Below are positions 25,913 to 34,947 of a DNA stretch of 64,000 bases, piece by piece. Made by a program: the position numbers and the translations under genes. The stretch is taken from NCBI GenBank assembly GCA_964418885.1, contig CAYQNW010000003.1, forward strand, positions 1-64,000, given 5' to 3'. This DNA comes from BMS3ABIN03 sp964418885. Its GTDB lineage: Bacteria > Bacteroidota > Ignavibacteria > Ignavibacteriales > Ignavibacteriaceae. The notes under the pieces were generated by a model. The model worked only from the letters and a program-made list of their open reading frames with translations, was not told the DNA's origin and searched no databases. Numbering within the stretch: position 1 is the first letter of the stretch; the number at the start of each line of letters is the position of its first letter.

Positions 25913-28486
25913 TTATCTTTCGTTATTTAACAGATCATTCGCAGCATTAGAAAGAAATATGTAAGCAGAACATATATCGATAACATATTCATTCTCGCCC
26001 CAGAAGAAAGGCCAGTCTTCTTTGTTTTCAGGAAAATCAGGTCTAAGAATTAATAATCCTGGAACAAGTCCTCCGGGAATGAAAGTAAAATTAGCACGGT
26101 TATTTCCATAAGCAACTTTCTTCGAGTGTACTCCAACACCGGAAACAAAAGAAATATTAGAATAGGGATGACATCCGAAAATATAATTCAATCCTTTAAA
26201 GGTATATTCCGGTCCTATAATTTCAGGGAAAGCTTTATTTAGGTAATAATTTGTTATTGCCCAGTTTACAACCATTGTATTTCCACCCCATCCTCTGATT
26301 ATTATAGGAACACCATAAGGATTTTCTTTACTTAATTGGTCAAGCTGATCTTTATATTTTTCAATATAACTTTCTAAAATCGATTTATATTCTTCATCCA
26401 TATATGGTATTGCCTGAACCGCAGCAAGTATATTGAAAGGTAATGATCTATCAAGAACGGTCCAAACTAAATCTTTAAATCTTTTGGAATATTGTTCATC
26501 TTTTGTTGAAATATAAAGCTGAAGTGCCGCCTCGAGTTCTACATTTGAACGAAACCATCTGTCTTCTCCTGCATTTCCCCAGCCTGACACTTTATGTTCA
26601 TTATCCCATGCCTCTATAGCGTATTTTAAAGCCTCCTCTGAAAGATCTTTATTATAGTTTTTTAATGCACGATATGCAGTTGCTAATGCAGCGATAGAAC
26701 CATAATTTAAATAAGGTACTCTGTTTGTAAATACCCACCTATCATCCAATGTACCGCTGGATTTACCATCAGTCTCAAACGGTTTAAGCTTAGGATTATA
26801 TGGTAGATTATCTGTTTCATTAATCGCATCCCCCAGGTGATGATACTGGTAAAGATGGGGTACAATAATTCCGCGAACCGCGTGACCAATATTTTTTTGT
26901 TGAGCAACCAATTGAAGAGTACCCTGTTCAATCTGTTGAATAACATCTGGAATACCATCGGGACGGTGGATATCTACAAAGCTTGTTTTTCTATCGACAA
27001 AAGTTTGGTCATGCTTAACCTGAAACATTTCCCACAAGTTTGAAAAATTTGATACAACTGAATTATGAGAGCCATCCTGGATATCAAAATCACCGGCATC
27101 GAACCAACCGCCAACGGCTAATCCCGGAATACGTTCCAGGGGTTTATATTTTGTGTCAGTTGTTGAAACCATACTGTAACCATCAAAATGTTGTTCATTT
27201 ACAGGAGCCTGAAGTGCATCATCCATATAAGGACGCCCATGCCAAACACGATAAGCTTCGTTAACGAACATATGATCCATTTGTACAGGGAAATAAATAT
27301 CGAGCGTTTTCTGCCAGATATTATCGTAAACATGTGCATCTATCGGAAAGGCTTCAGTTTTCTGATCGCCATATTTAATAAAATATAAACCACTATCTTT
27401 TACAGATGAAAAATCGAAAGTAACATAATTATACCTGAGGTATAGTCCCCACGGTTTTACATCCTGCGTTAGTTTTTCAACATACTTACCATCAGGCAAG
27501 ACCTGAAACAGGGTAGCAGATGTAAGAGGCATATCATTTTTATCAAGTTCAATAACTGCAACTTTTTGTTGATCCGGATTATAGCCAACCTGTGAAAATC
27601 CGATTACAGGAGAACGTTTCCAATCTTTGATTGTATTTGCAGTTAGATACCATTCTACTACTTTACCTGTTTTATTTGATGGAATAAGACTCCGTACTAC
27701 AAACCATCCGTTTTGTGCAACATTACGTCCATCAAATAGCATTAACTTACCATCTAAAGAATTGATTTCAACACGTCTTTCAGGATCTTCAGGTGCTAAA
27801 ACTAAAGTTGAACCTGTGGCAATTGGTAACGGGTCAACAAATTCACCTCTGCCTCTATCATCAAATGTTGAGTGTCCGTTAAATTGAGGAATTTTATCTT
27901 TGATAGGTTTAACAACTGTTGGACCACCGGGATACAAAGGAAAAATACCGGGGCTATTATCCATCAAATACGTTTTCTCAAAATATGCAGATGGTAAAAA
28001 TTCAAGGTTAAAACCCGCATGTCCTTCAAGTTTTTCAGGAAGTGGTTTGTCAAGAAAAACATTTATTATAACTCCATCGTCTTTTGCTGTAACAACAACT
28101 CTTGAATCAAAATTATAATCTGCATAGCGAAGAAGTACTTCAATGCTGTTTTTTTCTTTATCTACATTTCTGCTTACTACTTCAGGAATCAAATCCCATT
28201 GTTCCGGCGTAGATCTTAACCTAACTGCACCATTTGTCGCAGTTCTAACACCATGGTGTATTAGCTCTATTCCCGCAGTTTTTTCATCATAGAAAAAACC
28301 ATTGTACTGATTGCTGAAAACAAAAACATTTAATCCCTGAGTTTCAAAGTAATCGAGATCGTTTAGTTTTAGTCTAGTATTCTGACAAACCGCCGTGTCA
28401 AAAAGTAAAAATGACAGTCCGATTACTAAAAACGGGCTAGCGTTTTTTAATAAATAAATTTTAAAAAGTATGAATAAATTTTTCAT
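25913..28486 (-). CDS. Secreted GH9 glycosidase with a large extra N-terminal domain
   Basis: The 857-residue protein begins with a signal segment (FLVIGLSFLLFDTAVCQ). Residues ~40-290 form a beta-rich domain I do not recognise. Residues ~293-385 look like the CelD-type Ig-like domain that precedes many GH9 catalytic domains (VIGFSQVGYNPDQQKVAVIEL). The (alpha/alpha)6 catalytic domain carries the GH9 base motif GGWFDAGDF (D463, D466) and the acid E833 in WGENEYVID, with the HPYSNISFVSG block between. GH9 enzymes cut beta-1,4-glucans and related polymers. I chose ATG 28486 because the TTG at 28498 overlaps the ribosome-binding site GGAG. The role in the xylan locus could be attack on mixed cellulose/hemicellulose; the direct substrate is unknown. 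Confidence 0.88.
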   Translation of the reverse strand: MKNLFILFKIYLLKNASPFLVIGLSFLLFDTAVCQNTRLKLNDLDYFETQGLNVFVFSNQYNGFFYDEKTAGIELIHHGVRTATNGAVRLRSTPEQWDLIPEVVSRNVDKEKNSIEVLLRYADYNFDSRVVVTAKDDGVIINVFLDKPLPEKLEGHAGFNLEFLPSAYFEKTYLMDNSPGIFPLYPGGPTVVKPIKDKIPQFNGHSTFDDRGRGEFVDPLPIATGSTLVLAPEDPERRVEINSLDGKLMLFDGRNVAQNGWFVVRSLIPSNKTGKVVEWYLTANTIKDWKRSPVIGFSQVGYNPDQQKVAVIELDKNDMPLTSATLFQVLPDGKYVEKLTQDVKPWGLYLRYNYVTFDFSSVKDSGLYFIKYGDQKTEAFPIDAHVYDNIWQKTLDIYFPVQMDHMFVNEAYRVWHGRPYMDDALQAPVNEQHFDGYSMVSTTDTKYKPLERIPGLAVGGWFDAGDFDIQDGSHNSVVSNFSNLWEMFQVKHDQTFVDRKTSFVDIHRPDGIPDVIQQIEQGTLQLVAQQKNIGHAVRGIIVPHLYQYHHLGDAINETDNLPYNPKLKPFETDGKSSGTLDDRWVFTNRVPYLNYGSIAALATAYRALKNYNKDLSEEALKYAIEAWDNEHKVSGWGNAGEDRWFRSNVELEAALQLYISTKDEQYSKRFKDLVWTVLDRSLPFNILAAVQAIPYMDEEYKSILESYIEKYKDQLDQLSKENPYGVPIIIRGWGGNTMVVNWAITNYYLNKAFPEIIGPEYTFKGLNYIFGCHPYSNISFVSGVGVHSKKVAYGNNRANFTFIPGGLVPGLLILRPDFPENKEDWPFFWGENEYVIDICSAYIFLSNAANDLLNNER

Positions 28487-28590
28487 AGTGTTCTCCAATA
28501 ATTAAAATTTGATTTTTAAAAAAATAAAATAATCTAGTCGTTTTTTTCCTGATCTTCCCTAATATTTTCAGAAAAAATAGCAGGGTACTT

Positions 28591-30924
28591 TTATTTATAT
28601 TGAATGCTGTATGGTTTTGAAACTAAAAACAAAAAAATTACTAAGTATAAACTTAGTCCTGCAAAAAAGCTCAATGTGAAACCCAAAATCATTGACAGAA
28701 TAACTGCAATAACAGATCCCAGAATAGACATTGTTCCGTTAACACCATACATCCACGGAATATATTTTTCTATTTGTTTCTGCTTCAACATTTGAATAGC
28801 AGTAGGGAAGGGGATTCCAAGTAAAAATCCAAAAGGAATCATCATAAAGAATGATACAAATGAACGTAATACCTGGCTGTACACTAATAACTTGTTTAGA
28901 ATAAAAGGATAGAATATAAAGAGGACAATTCCAAAAGAAATTATCAATAAACAAATAACACTTAAACGTTTTCTGATATTCTCTGCGAAAATCTTCTTTC
29001 CGTAAAAACTTCCGATTCCCATTCCTACTAGTAATGAACCAAGAAGAATCGACAGGGAAATAGTTGGTGATCCAAGATACAAAACAAGTTTTTGAAACAG
29101 AGAAACTTCCAGGATCATGAATCCTGCTCCAATGCTAATAAAAATTATCAGCGGTAATAAAAGTATTTTTCGATCAGCTTTCTTAATTTTCTTCTTTATA
29201 ACTGAATACGGTACTATAATCACGATTAAATTGAAAAATACAACGCCTATTAATAACCAAAAATAGTCTTCAGGAATTCCTCTTTTTACTTTATAAAAGT
29301 ACGGACTGTCATCCCGGACAGGAGAAATATCGTATGGATCTTTGCTTATATAATCTTTTAACGAAATTCCTGATTCTACGCTTTTTAACAACTGATTTTC
29401 TCGTGTATTTTTAGATTCTTTCAAATTATAAGGGAGGTAAGTAACAGGGGGGAGGTCTTTTGGAATTTTGGAACCAACACCTTTAATATATACAATTTCG
29501 CTTTGAGTGAATGCCTCTTTCTTTATTACAATTGTCGGCGCATAATCCTGAGAAACAATTATAAAATGATTAATAGCATCCTGGTAACTTATTCCTTCTT
29601 CCTTAAATGCAGTAAGAGTAGTGACAATTAAACGAATTAGTTCCCATCTATTATGAACAGTAAAAACCAAACGTCCCTCTGGTGTTAAAATTTTCATATA
29701 GTCTTTTAAAGCCTCAACGGTAATTAAGTAATTCTCATTCATTGCAAAATTATCTATGTTTTGAAGCTGTTCGGTTGAAGGAAGTGCCATAACCACCATA
29801 TCAAATTGTTGATCGGTCCTCTTAATATAATGACGTCCTTCCTGAACGAGAATATCGATATTTGGAAAATCAGTATATATTCCGCCATTAAAGTCTTTGT
29901 ATTTTTCTACAATATTTACAAAATCAGGATTAATTTCTATTCCAGTTATATTCTTAACCCCTGCAAGCAAACCAGTAAGAACTTCTTTTCCACCACCCGG
30001 TCCTATCACCAGCATATTGTCTTTTTCATAATCACGTAAAAATAAAAGAGGTATGGTAGTAGTGTGGCTCATAAGGAGATTATACAATAGCGGACTAAAG
30101 TTTTTTATTTCTCCCCCAAATTTGTACATCTGCGTACCAGCTGAACCATCGACAAATAATTGTCTTACCTCATCCTGATTAGTATAAGCAACCAAATCCG
30201 ACCGTCCATGAATACTCCACCTGCTATCAACAATCTGTGATATACTTCCAGCATTTGGGTAAACATAATAAAAATCCTTTTCTGGAAATTCACCAATTGG
30301 TACCTTACCCAATAAATTTGCATTACCATAAACCAATAACAAAATACCAGAAAGGAAAAGGATTGAATAAAAACCTATTATTTTACTCTTCTTAAATTTT
30401 GAAATGAAAAAACTTAATGCAGAAGAAAATACAAGTAGAGATAAGAATAAGATAGCATTTGGTGCTGTAAGAAGACTAAAAATTCCAATCGTTCCAACTG
30501 AACCAATTGCGGCTCCCAATAAATCTGACGCATAAAGTTTGAAACTATGTTCAGCATAATACTTGAATAACTGTGCATATAAAATGCCCGCAAAGAAAAA
30601 CGGAAGAAAAAGAAGGAGAAAATAAACAAAAGGATTTGTAATATTTAACTTTATTATTGCTATAATAAAAAACGAAAAAGAGATTCCTATTAAGAAAATT
30701 ATTTTTACGATTACATTAATTAATTCAGTCGGTTTCTTCTTTTGAATTCTATAATAAGAGTATATTCCACCGCATCCTAATCCAAGTATTGCAAGCGAAA
30801 GTATTATAAATGCATAATTATATACAAAAATAACGGAAGAAATACGTGTGGAAATAATTTCATAACTTATTACGGAAGCAGAAATAACTATTAGGTTCAG
30901 GTATACTACTTTTAAATTCGGCAT
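28591..30924 (-). CDS. Polytopic membrane protein with spermidine-synthase-like domain
   Basis: The 777-residue protein has about seven hydrophobic helices at residues 1-210. A class I methyltransferase/polyamine-synthase fold follows (MLVIGPGGGKEVLTGLLAGVKNITGIEINPDFV, then QFDMVVMALPST and NYLITVEALKDYMKILTPEGRLVFT). A second helical block spans residues ~540-770. Membrane-fused spermidine-synthase-like proteins of this kind are common, but their substrates are mostly unknown. The glycine-rich nucleotide/aminopropyl-donor loop is present, so it may be active. It starts 22 bases after the SGNH hydrolase gene, so the two are very likely co-transcribed and may modify the same envelope polymer. 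That joint role is inference. Confidence 0.8.
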   Translation of the reverse strand: MPNLKVVYLNLIVISASVISYEIISTRISSVIFVYNYAFIILSLAILGLGCGGIYSYYRIQKKKPTELINVIVKIIFLIGISFSFFIIAIIKLNITNPFVYFLLLFLPFFFAGILYAQLFKYYAEHSFKLYASDLLGAAIGSVGTIGIFSLLTAPNAILFLSLLVFSSALSFFISKFKKSKIIGFYSILFLSGILLLVYGNANLLGKVPIGEFPEKDFYYVYPNAGSISQIVDSRWSIHGRSDLVAYTNQDEVRQLFVDGSAGTQMYKFGGEIKNFSPLLYNLLMSHTTTIPLLFLRDYEKDNMLVIGPGGGKEVLTGLLAGVKNITGIEINPDFVNIVEKYKDFNGGIYTDFPNIDILVQEGRHYIKRTDQQFDMVVMALPSTEQLQNIDNFAMNENYLITVEALKDYMKILTPEGRLVFTVHNRWELIRLIVTTLTAFKEEGISYQDAINHFIIVSQDYAPTIVIKKEAFTQSEIVYIKGVGSKIPKDLPPVTYLPYNLKESKNTRENQLLKSVESGISLKDYISKDPYDISPVRDDSPYFYKVKRGIPEDYFWLLIGVVFFNLIVIIVPYSVIKKKIKKADRKILLLPLIIFISIGAGFMILEVSLFQKLVLYLGSPTISLSILLGSLLVGMGIGSFYGKKIFAENIRKRLSVICLLIISFGIVLFIFYPFILNKLLVYSQVLRSFVSFFMMIPFGFLLGIPFPTAIQMLKQKQIEKYIPWMYGVNGTMSILGSVIAVILSMILGFTLSFFAGLSLYLVIFLFLVSKPYSIQYK

Positions 30925-30946
30925 TTCTTGGATGATATTATTCTAA

Positions 30947-32890
30947 TTAATTTTTTAATTGATTTAATATTTGTCGTCTTAGGTTATTTGCTTCCGGGTA
31001 GTTCGGATTTACATTTAAGCATTCATTAATTAATGTAAGAGCTTTGTTGAAATCATTCTTTTTTGAATAAGCTAAGGAGAGATTGTATAACACTAAAGGA
31101 TCATTTGGGTTTGATTTATTAGTCTCGGTTAAATATTTAATCGCGTTATCAAAATTTCCGATGTACAACGCCAGTAAACCATTCCTCTTTGGGGTATAAT
31201 CCGCAAGGTCTAATTTATTTCTTTCATAAAAGTATTTGAGAATAAAATCAAGATCTCTTAACCAGGGATACTGATAGATCATAACATTAATATATTTCAG
31301 ATACTCTTTTATATTGTCTCTTTTAAGATAAAATGTTGCAGCCATAAAATGTGCATCAATCCAGGATATTTGATTTTCTATTCTGTACATAGCAATTGAA
31401 TCAATAGCATCTTTAGGTTTAAATAAATTGAGAAAATCCTTTGGTTTAAATTCTGATATAGCAACTTTCTTTTTTACATACGGCCAATCAATCTTTAATA
31501 ATCTAACAAAATCATTACCTAAAACAGAATCGAGTTTTGTAAACATAAAATTAGCTCGTGTAAGACTATCTTGCTTACTAAACCTGATCTTAGCATTTTC
31601 TGATTTAGGAAGATATCCCTGCTTTTCCATACAATCGTAAAATGCTTTTCCAATAAGTTGATATCCTTGTACATTCGGATGCAAATGGTCTACAATTAAA
31701 TTATCTCCTACAATCCCATCCGGACTTGCAGACTCGAATATCGAGTCTATCGGAATAGTTGCAACTTGAAATTCTTTTCCTAAATCATCAATGATCTTAT
31801 TCATTTTCTCAGGCGACCTGAACCTGAGTGCATCAAGGTCCTTTGCTAATCTGAAAAGAGAATCCGCCTTAGTATAATTATTGTTTCTAAAATCTTCCTC
31901 AGCTTCTTCATATACCTGATCTGCAGTTTTATAACCCGGTGTATTTACGGAAATAAACGGTTTCTGATCTTTTAGATTACTTACCAGTCTTCCTAATATA
32001 ACCGGCACACCTTTTTCTTTAGTCAGGTGTAAAATGCCAGTTAAGTTCTCTTTAAATTGTTGTAGACCTGCATTGAACACTTCAGAGTTTAAAAGTATGT
32101 ACTTATCCTTCGCCATCCTGGACATTAGTGTACCCGATGTTCCACTATTATCAGATGCGAATAATGATATAATCCATTGAATTGAATTTCGTACTAACTG
32201 AGTGGTCTTAAATTTATTTAAATATAACATCAATTTGATTAAGGTTCGGGATGAGCCATATGATTGTACTGAACCAACACCGAGTGCTCCATAATATTCA
32301 TTATGACCTGCATATATTAAAATTAAATCGGGTTTTTGATCCAGTACGCCTGGTAAAAGATCTAACACAGTGTAAGAATTTACTGCCGTCATACTTATAT
32401 TGACAACTTCTATAGTGCTATTAGGATAAACCAATTCCAGCCTTCTTCGTATATAGCGGGAAAATGATCCTAGTGGATTATATGGATATCCTTCTGCACT
32501 GCTTCCGCCTAAAACAAAAACTCTGAAAGAATTTACTTTTTTATGCTGGTCAAAAACATCCTCAATTGTATTAGGATTAAAATCTCCACTGGTAAAATAT
32601 CTCCTGCCTATATCTGGATTAATTATATATTTTCCTTGCCCGGTATTTACCCATTGATCCAAATTATATCCATAATCAATGATCTTTAAGAAAATTTCCA
32701 GGGTAATTAAAAATATAATTGGAAGTAAAACCAATACTGCAAAAAACCATTTAGGAGCTTTTTTTGAGGAAGCATTAATAATATTTTTTATTTCAATGCG
32801 TGGAAGATTGTATTTTTTGGAGATTTGATTTATGGAAAGCTGATCTTTATCAGCTAAGATTTGTTCTTTTTTATCCCTGGATATTTTCAA
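30947..32890 (-). CDS. Membrane-anchored SGNH hydrolase with N-terminal HTH-like segment and C-terminal TPRs
   Basis: The 647-residue protein has residues 1-~40 resembling a small helix-turn-helix (LSINQISKKYNLPRIEIKNII). One transmembrane helix follows (residues 49-70). The SGNH/GDSL domain shows block I GGSSAEG with nucleophile S130, GHNEYYG in place of GxND, and DHLHPN as the Asp-His block near residues 400-405. The C-terminus contains TPR-type repeats (DPLVLYNLSLAYSKKNDFNKAL). Such enzymes usually remove or add O-acetyl groups on envelope polysaccharides. An HTH-like tail on a membrane protein is unusual. The start at 32890 is TTG with no clear ribosome-binding site, so the true N-terminus is uncertain. 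It is followed closely by the spermidine-synthase-like gene. Confidence 0.75.
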   Translation of the reverse strand: MKISRDKKEQILADKDQLSINQISKKYNLPRIEIKNIINASSKKAPKWFFAVLVLLPIIFLITLEIFLKIIDYGYNLDQWVNTGQGKYIINPDIGRRYFTSGDFNPNTIEDVFDQHKKVNSFRVFVLGGSSAEGYPYNPLGSFSRYIRRRLELVYPNSTIEVVNISMTAVNSYTVLDLLPGVLDQKPDLILIYAGHNEYYGALGVGSVQSYGSSRTLIKLMLYLNKFKTTQLVRNSIQWIISLFASDNSGTSGTLMSRMAKDKYILLNSEVFNAGLQQFKENLTGILHLTKEKGVPVILGRLVSNLKDQKPFISVNTPGYKTADQVYEEAEEDFRNNNYTKADSLFRLAKDLDALRFRSPEKMNKIIDDLGKEFQVATIPIDSIFESASPDGIVGDNLIVDHLHPNVQGYQLIGKAFYDCMEKQGYLPKSENAKIRFSKQDSLTRANFMFTKLDSVLGNDFVRLLKIDWPYVKKKVAISEFKPKDFLNLFKPKDAIDSIAMYRIENQISWIDAHFMAATFYLKRDNIKEYLKYINVMIYQYPWLRDLDFILKYFYERNKLDLADYTPKRNGLLALYIGNFDNAIKYLTETNKSNPNDPLVLYNLSLAYSKKNDFNKALTLINECLNVNPNYPEANNLRRQILNQLKN

Positions 32891-32991
32891 AACGTGTTTT
32901 TAAATAATCAACAATAATGAAATGATTTTAATACTTTTTATGGAAGCAGAAATAGTTACTAAATAGCCGTGGACTATTTAAATATTCTACA

Positions 32992-34773
32992 TTAAGAGGG
33001 AGATATTAGCCTGGCTAAGATCTCTTCATTAATTTCTGGATGATATTTGTTTTTTAATTTCTCTGCTACATCCTTCTCTATCTTTTTTCTATAGTAATTT
33101 CTGAAATCCTCAGCGATTGAATTTTTCACATCATTATACGTTAATTGCTTCGCAGGACGTATATGGTAACATTTTAGTATTGCATATTTAGTCTGATTAT
33201 TCTCATCCTCAAATTTTATCGGCTCTGATACTCCGGATTCATTCATTTTAAATGATAAATCTCCAAAAACAGGTTTTTCCCCAAATCTAAGTGATTTAAT
33301 TTCGCCGTCTCGATCTTTTATATAGGTTTTAACGAGGTATCTGCCTGTAACTTTTTCGAAGGGGATTCCCTGTTTAATTTTATTAAAGGCATCTTCTGCT
33401 TCATCCTTGGTAGGAAAAACCATCACAAATATATTTCTTTTCTCTAGTTGATAATAGAGTGTATTCTCATTCTCTTTAAAGAATTGATGAAGTGCTTCAT
33501 CAGTTGCTTCTGGTATTTTTGCTTCAATTTCCGCCTGATTATATAATTGAACCAATTGATACTTCAACGCAGAATTTTTTGTAAAAGGATTAAAAATATT
33601 CATTTTAAAATCCAATGAATCCGCCTTTTTTACAATCAGGTCAGTTCGTATTGCTTCCAGGATAAACTTCTTAAGATCATCTTCTGTTATATTATTATTT
33701 GAAGGTGGCAATATTAAAATATTGTTTAATAATCTAAGGTATTCTTTATAATCAACTTCACCTTTATTGTTGGAATTCGTTCCTTTTGAATAAAGCAATA
33801 TAGTTTTATTATCATTGTTGGCTACAGCATTTTTGAAAGTTTCTTCGTATTTGTCTTTATAAAAATTTGGCTCGTCCGACCATTTTACCAGCTGTTTCAA
33901 AGCATCTTCATTCCATTTCAAACTGTTCTCATCGACTAATTCCTTTTTATCCTTATCATATTCATCAGCACTTATAGAAGAATATACATTTTTAAGGTCA
34001 GAAATTATTTCATTTTTGATTTTATCAAAAGGTTCAACATGAATTTTATTTATTTCGGCAATCTTTACTATTCTGTATGCATCGTTATCATTAAAAACAC
34101 GTATATCATTTTTACTTGATCGAAAAATAATATTACCGATGGGGTCCAAAATACTTTGTTTCCATCCAACAGGTGGCATATAGCCGTTGTTATTTAAGGA
34201 TTGTTTATCCTGAGAATATCTGATAACTAACGAATCAAAATTTTCACCTCCGTCAATTTCCGTTTTGATTTTCATAGCTTCTTGCTTCACGGAATCTATC
34301 TGTACCGGGGAAGCACCTTTAGGGTGATATAAAACTATCTGTTGAGCAATAACCTGTTTATCCATGATGTTATATATTTTTTTTGCGTACTCAGCATTGG
34401 CATATTTACCAATATATTCCTTTTCAAAATATTCATAAATCAATTCCTGATTTATTATACGGCTGACGCTTTGTATTAATTTCTCATTCTTATCTAATCC
34501 TTTAGCAAAAAAATCCATCCGCTTAAATTGATTAATTAGTATGTCATTCAAAGCATTGTTATAGGCATCCGATCTTTTTACGAATTTTTTATAATAAAGG
34601 TAATCAGATACGAATTTATTCAGTTCATTAACTGTAACAGTATGGTTGTTATCATATGTTGCTACAATTTCATTTTGCGGATCTATCTCAGATGACTTTT
34701 CCGAATTACAGCCTGCTAAAATGAGCATGAATACTAATGTTAGATATAAATCCGGATACTTGGAAATTCTCAT
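32992..34773 (-). CDS. Parvulin-type (PpiC/SurA-like) peptidyl-prolyl isomerase lipoprotein
   Basis: The 593-residue protein has a lipoprotein signal (MLILAGC, lipidated Cys22). Residues ~130-270 form a rotamase domain (VIAQQIVLYHPKGASP, GENFDSLVIRYSQDKQSLNNNGYMPPVGW, NDAYRIVKIAEI), and a second diverged rotamase-like part lies near residues 430-550 (RNIFVMVFPTKDEAEDAFNKIKQG). It is highly charged and probably a periplasmic or outer-membrane-facing foldase for secreted proteins. It lies 101 bases upstream of the SGNH hydrolase gene on the same strand and about 175 bases past the second beta-helix gene, whose terminator intervenes. The start has AGGAGA upstream. Confidence 0.82.
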   Translation of the reverse strand: MRISKYPDLYLTLVFMLILAGCNSEKSSEIDPQNEIVATYDNNHTVTVNELNKFVSDYLYYKKFVKRSDAYNNALNDILINQFKRMDFFAKGLDKNEKLIQSVSRIINQELIYEYFEKEYIGKYANAEYAKKIYNIMDKQVIAQQIVLYHPKGASPVQIDSVKQEAMKIKTEIDGGENFDSLVIRYSQDKQSLNNNGYMPPVGWKQSILDPIGNIIFRSSKNDIRVFNDNDAYRIVKIAEINKIHVEPFDKIKNEIISDLKNVYSSISADEYDKDKKELVDENSLKWNEDALKQLVKWSDEPNFYKDKYEETFKNAVANNDNKTILLYSKGTNSNNKGEVDYKEYLRLLNNILILPPSNNNITEDDLKKFILEAIRTDLIVKKADSLDFKMNIFNPFTKNSALKYQLVQLYNQAEIEAKIPEATDEALHQFFKENENTLYYQLEKRNIFVMVFPTKDEAEDAFNKIKQGIPFEKVTGRYLVKTYIKDRDGEIKSLRFGEKPVFGDLSFKMNESGVSEPIKFEDENNQTKYAILKCYHIRPAKQLTYNDVKNSIAEDFRNYYRKKIEKDVAEKLKNKYHPEINEEILARLISPS

Positions 34774-34794
34774 AAATTTTCTCCTAATACTGGA

Positions 34795-34824
34795 TATCTA
34801 CTTTTTTAGATATTGGAATTTCAA
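34795..34824 (-). promoter_or_regulatory. Promoter candidate for the PpiC-like gene
   Basis: On the minus strand TTGAAA (34824-34819), 18 bases, then TAGATA (34800-34795). The leader would be only about 15 bases, just enough to include the AGGAGA ribosome-binding site. Confidence 0.4.
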
Positions 34825-34893
34825 AATTTTAATTATTTAGCATTAAACATAAAGAGGATAATTAAGATCTAAAAATTAATTCCCTATATAAAC

Positions 34894-34920
34894 AAAACCC
34901 CGGTTTTTGACCGGGGTTTT
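34894..34920 (-). terminator. Strong terminator after the second beta-helix gene
   Basis: AAAACCCCGG (34894-34903) pairs perfectly with CCGGGGTTTT (34911-34920) over a 7-base loop, with T-rich ends on both strands. It lies 28 bases past the stop of the 34948-36729 gene and closes the second TonB receptor/beta-helix transcript. Confidence 0.9.
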
Positions 34921-34947
34921 ATTAATTCAACAAAGAATAATTTTACA

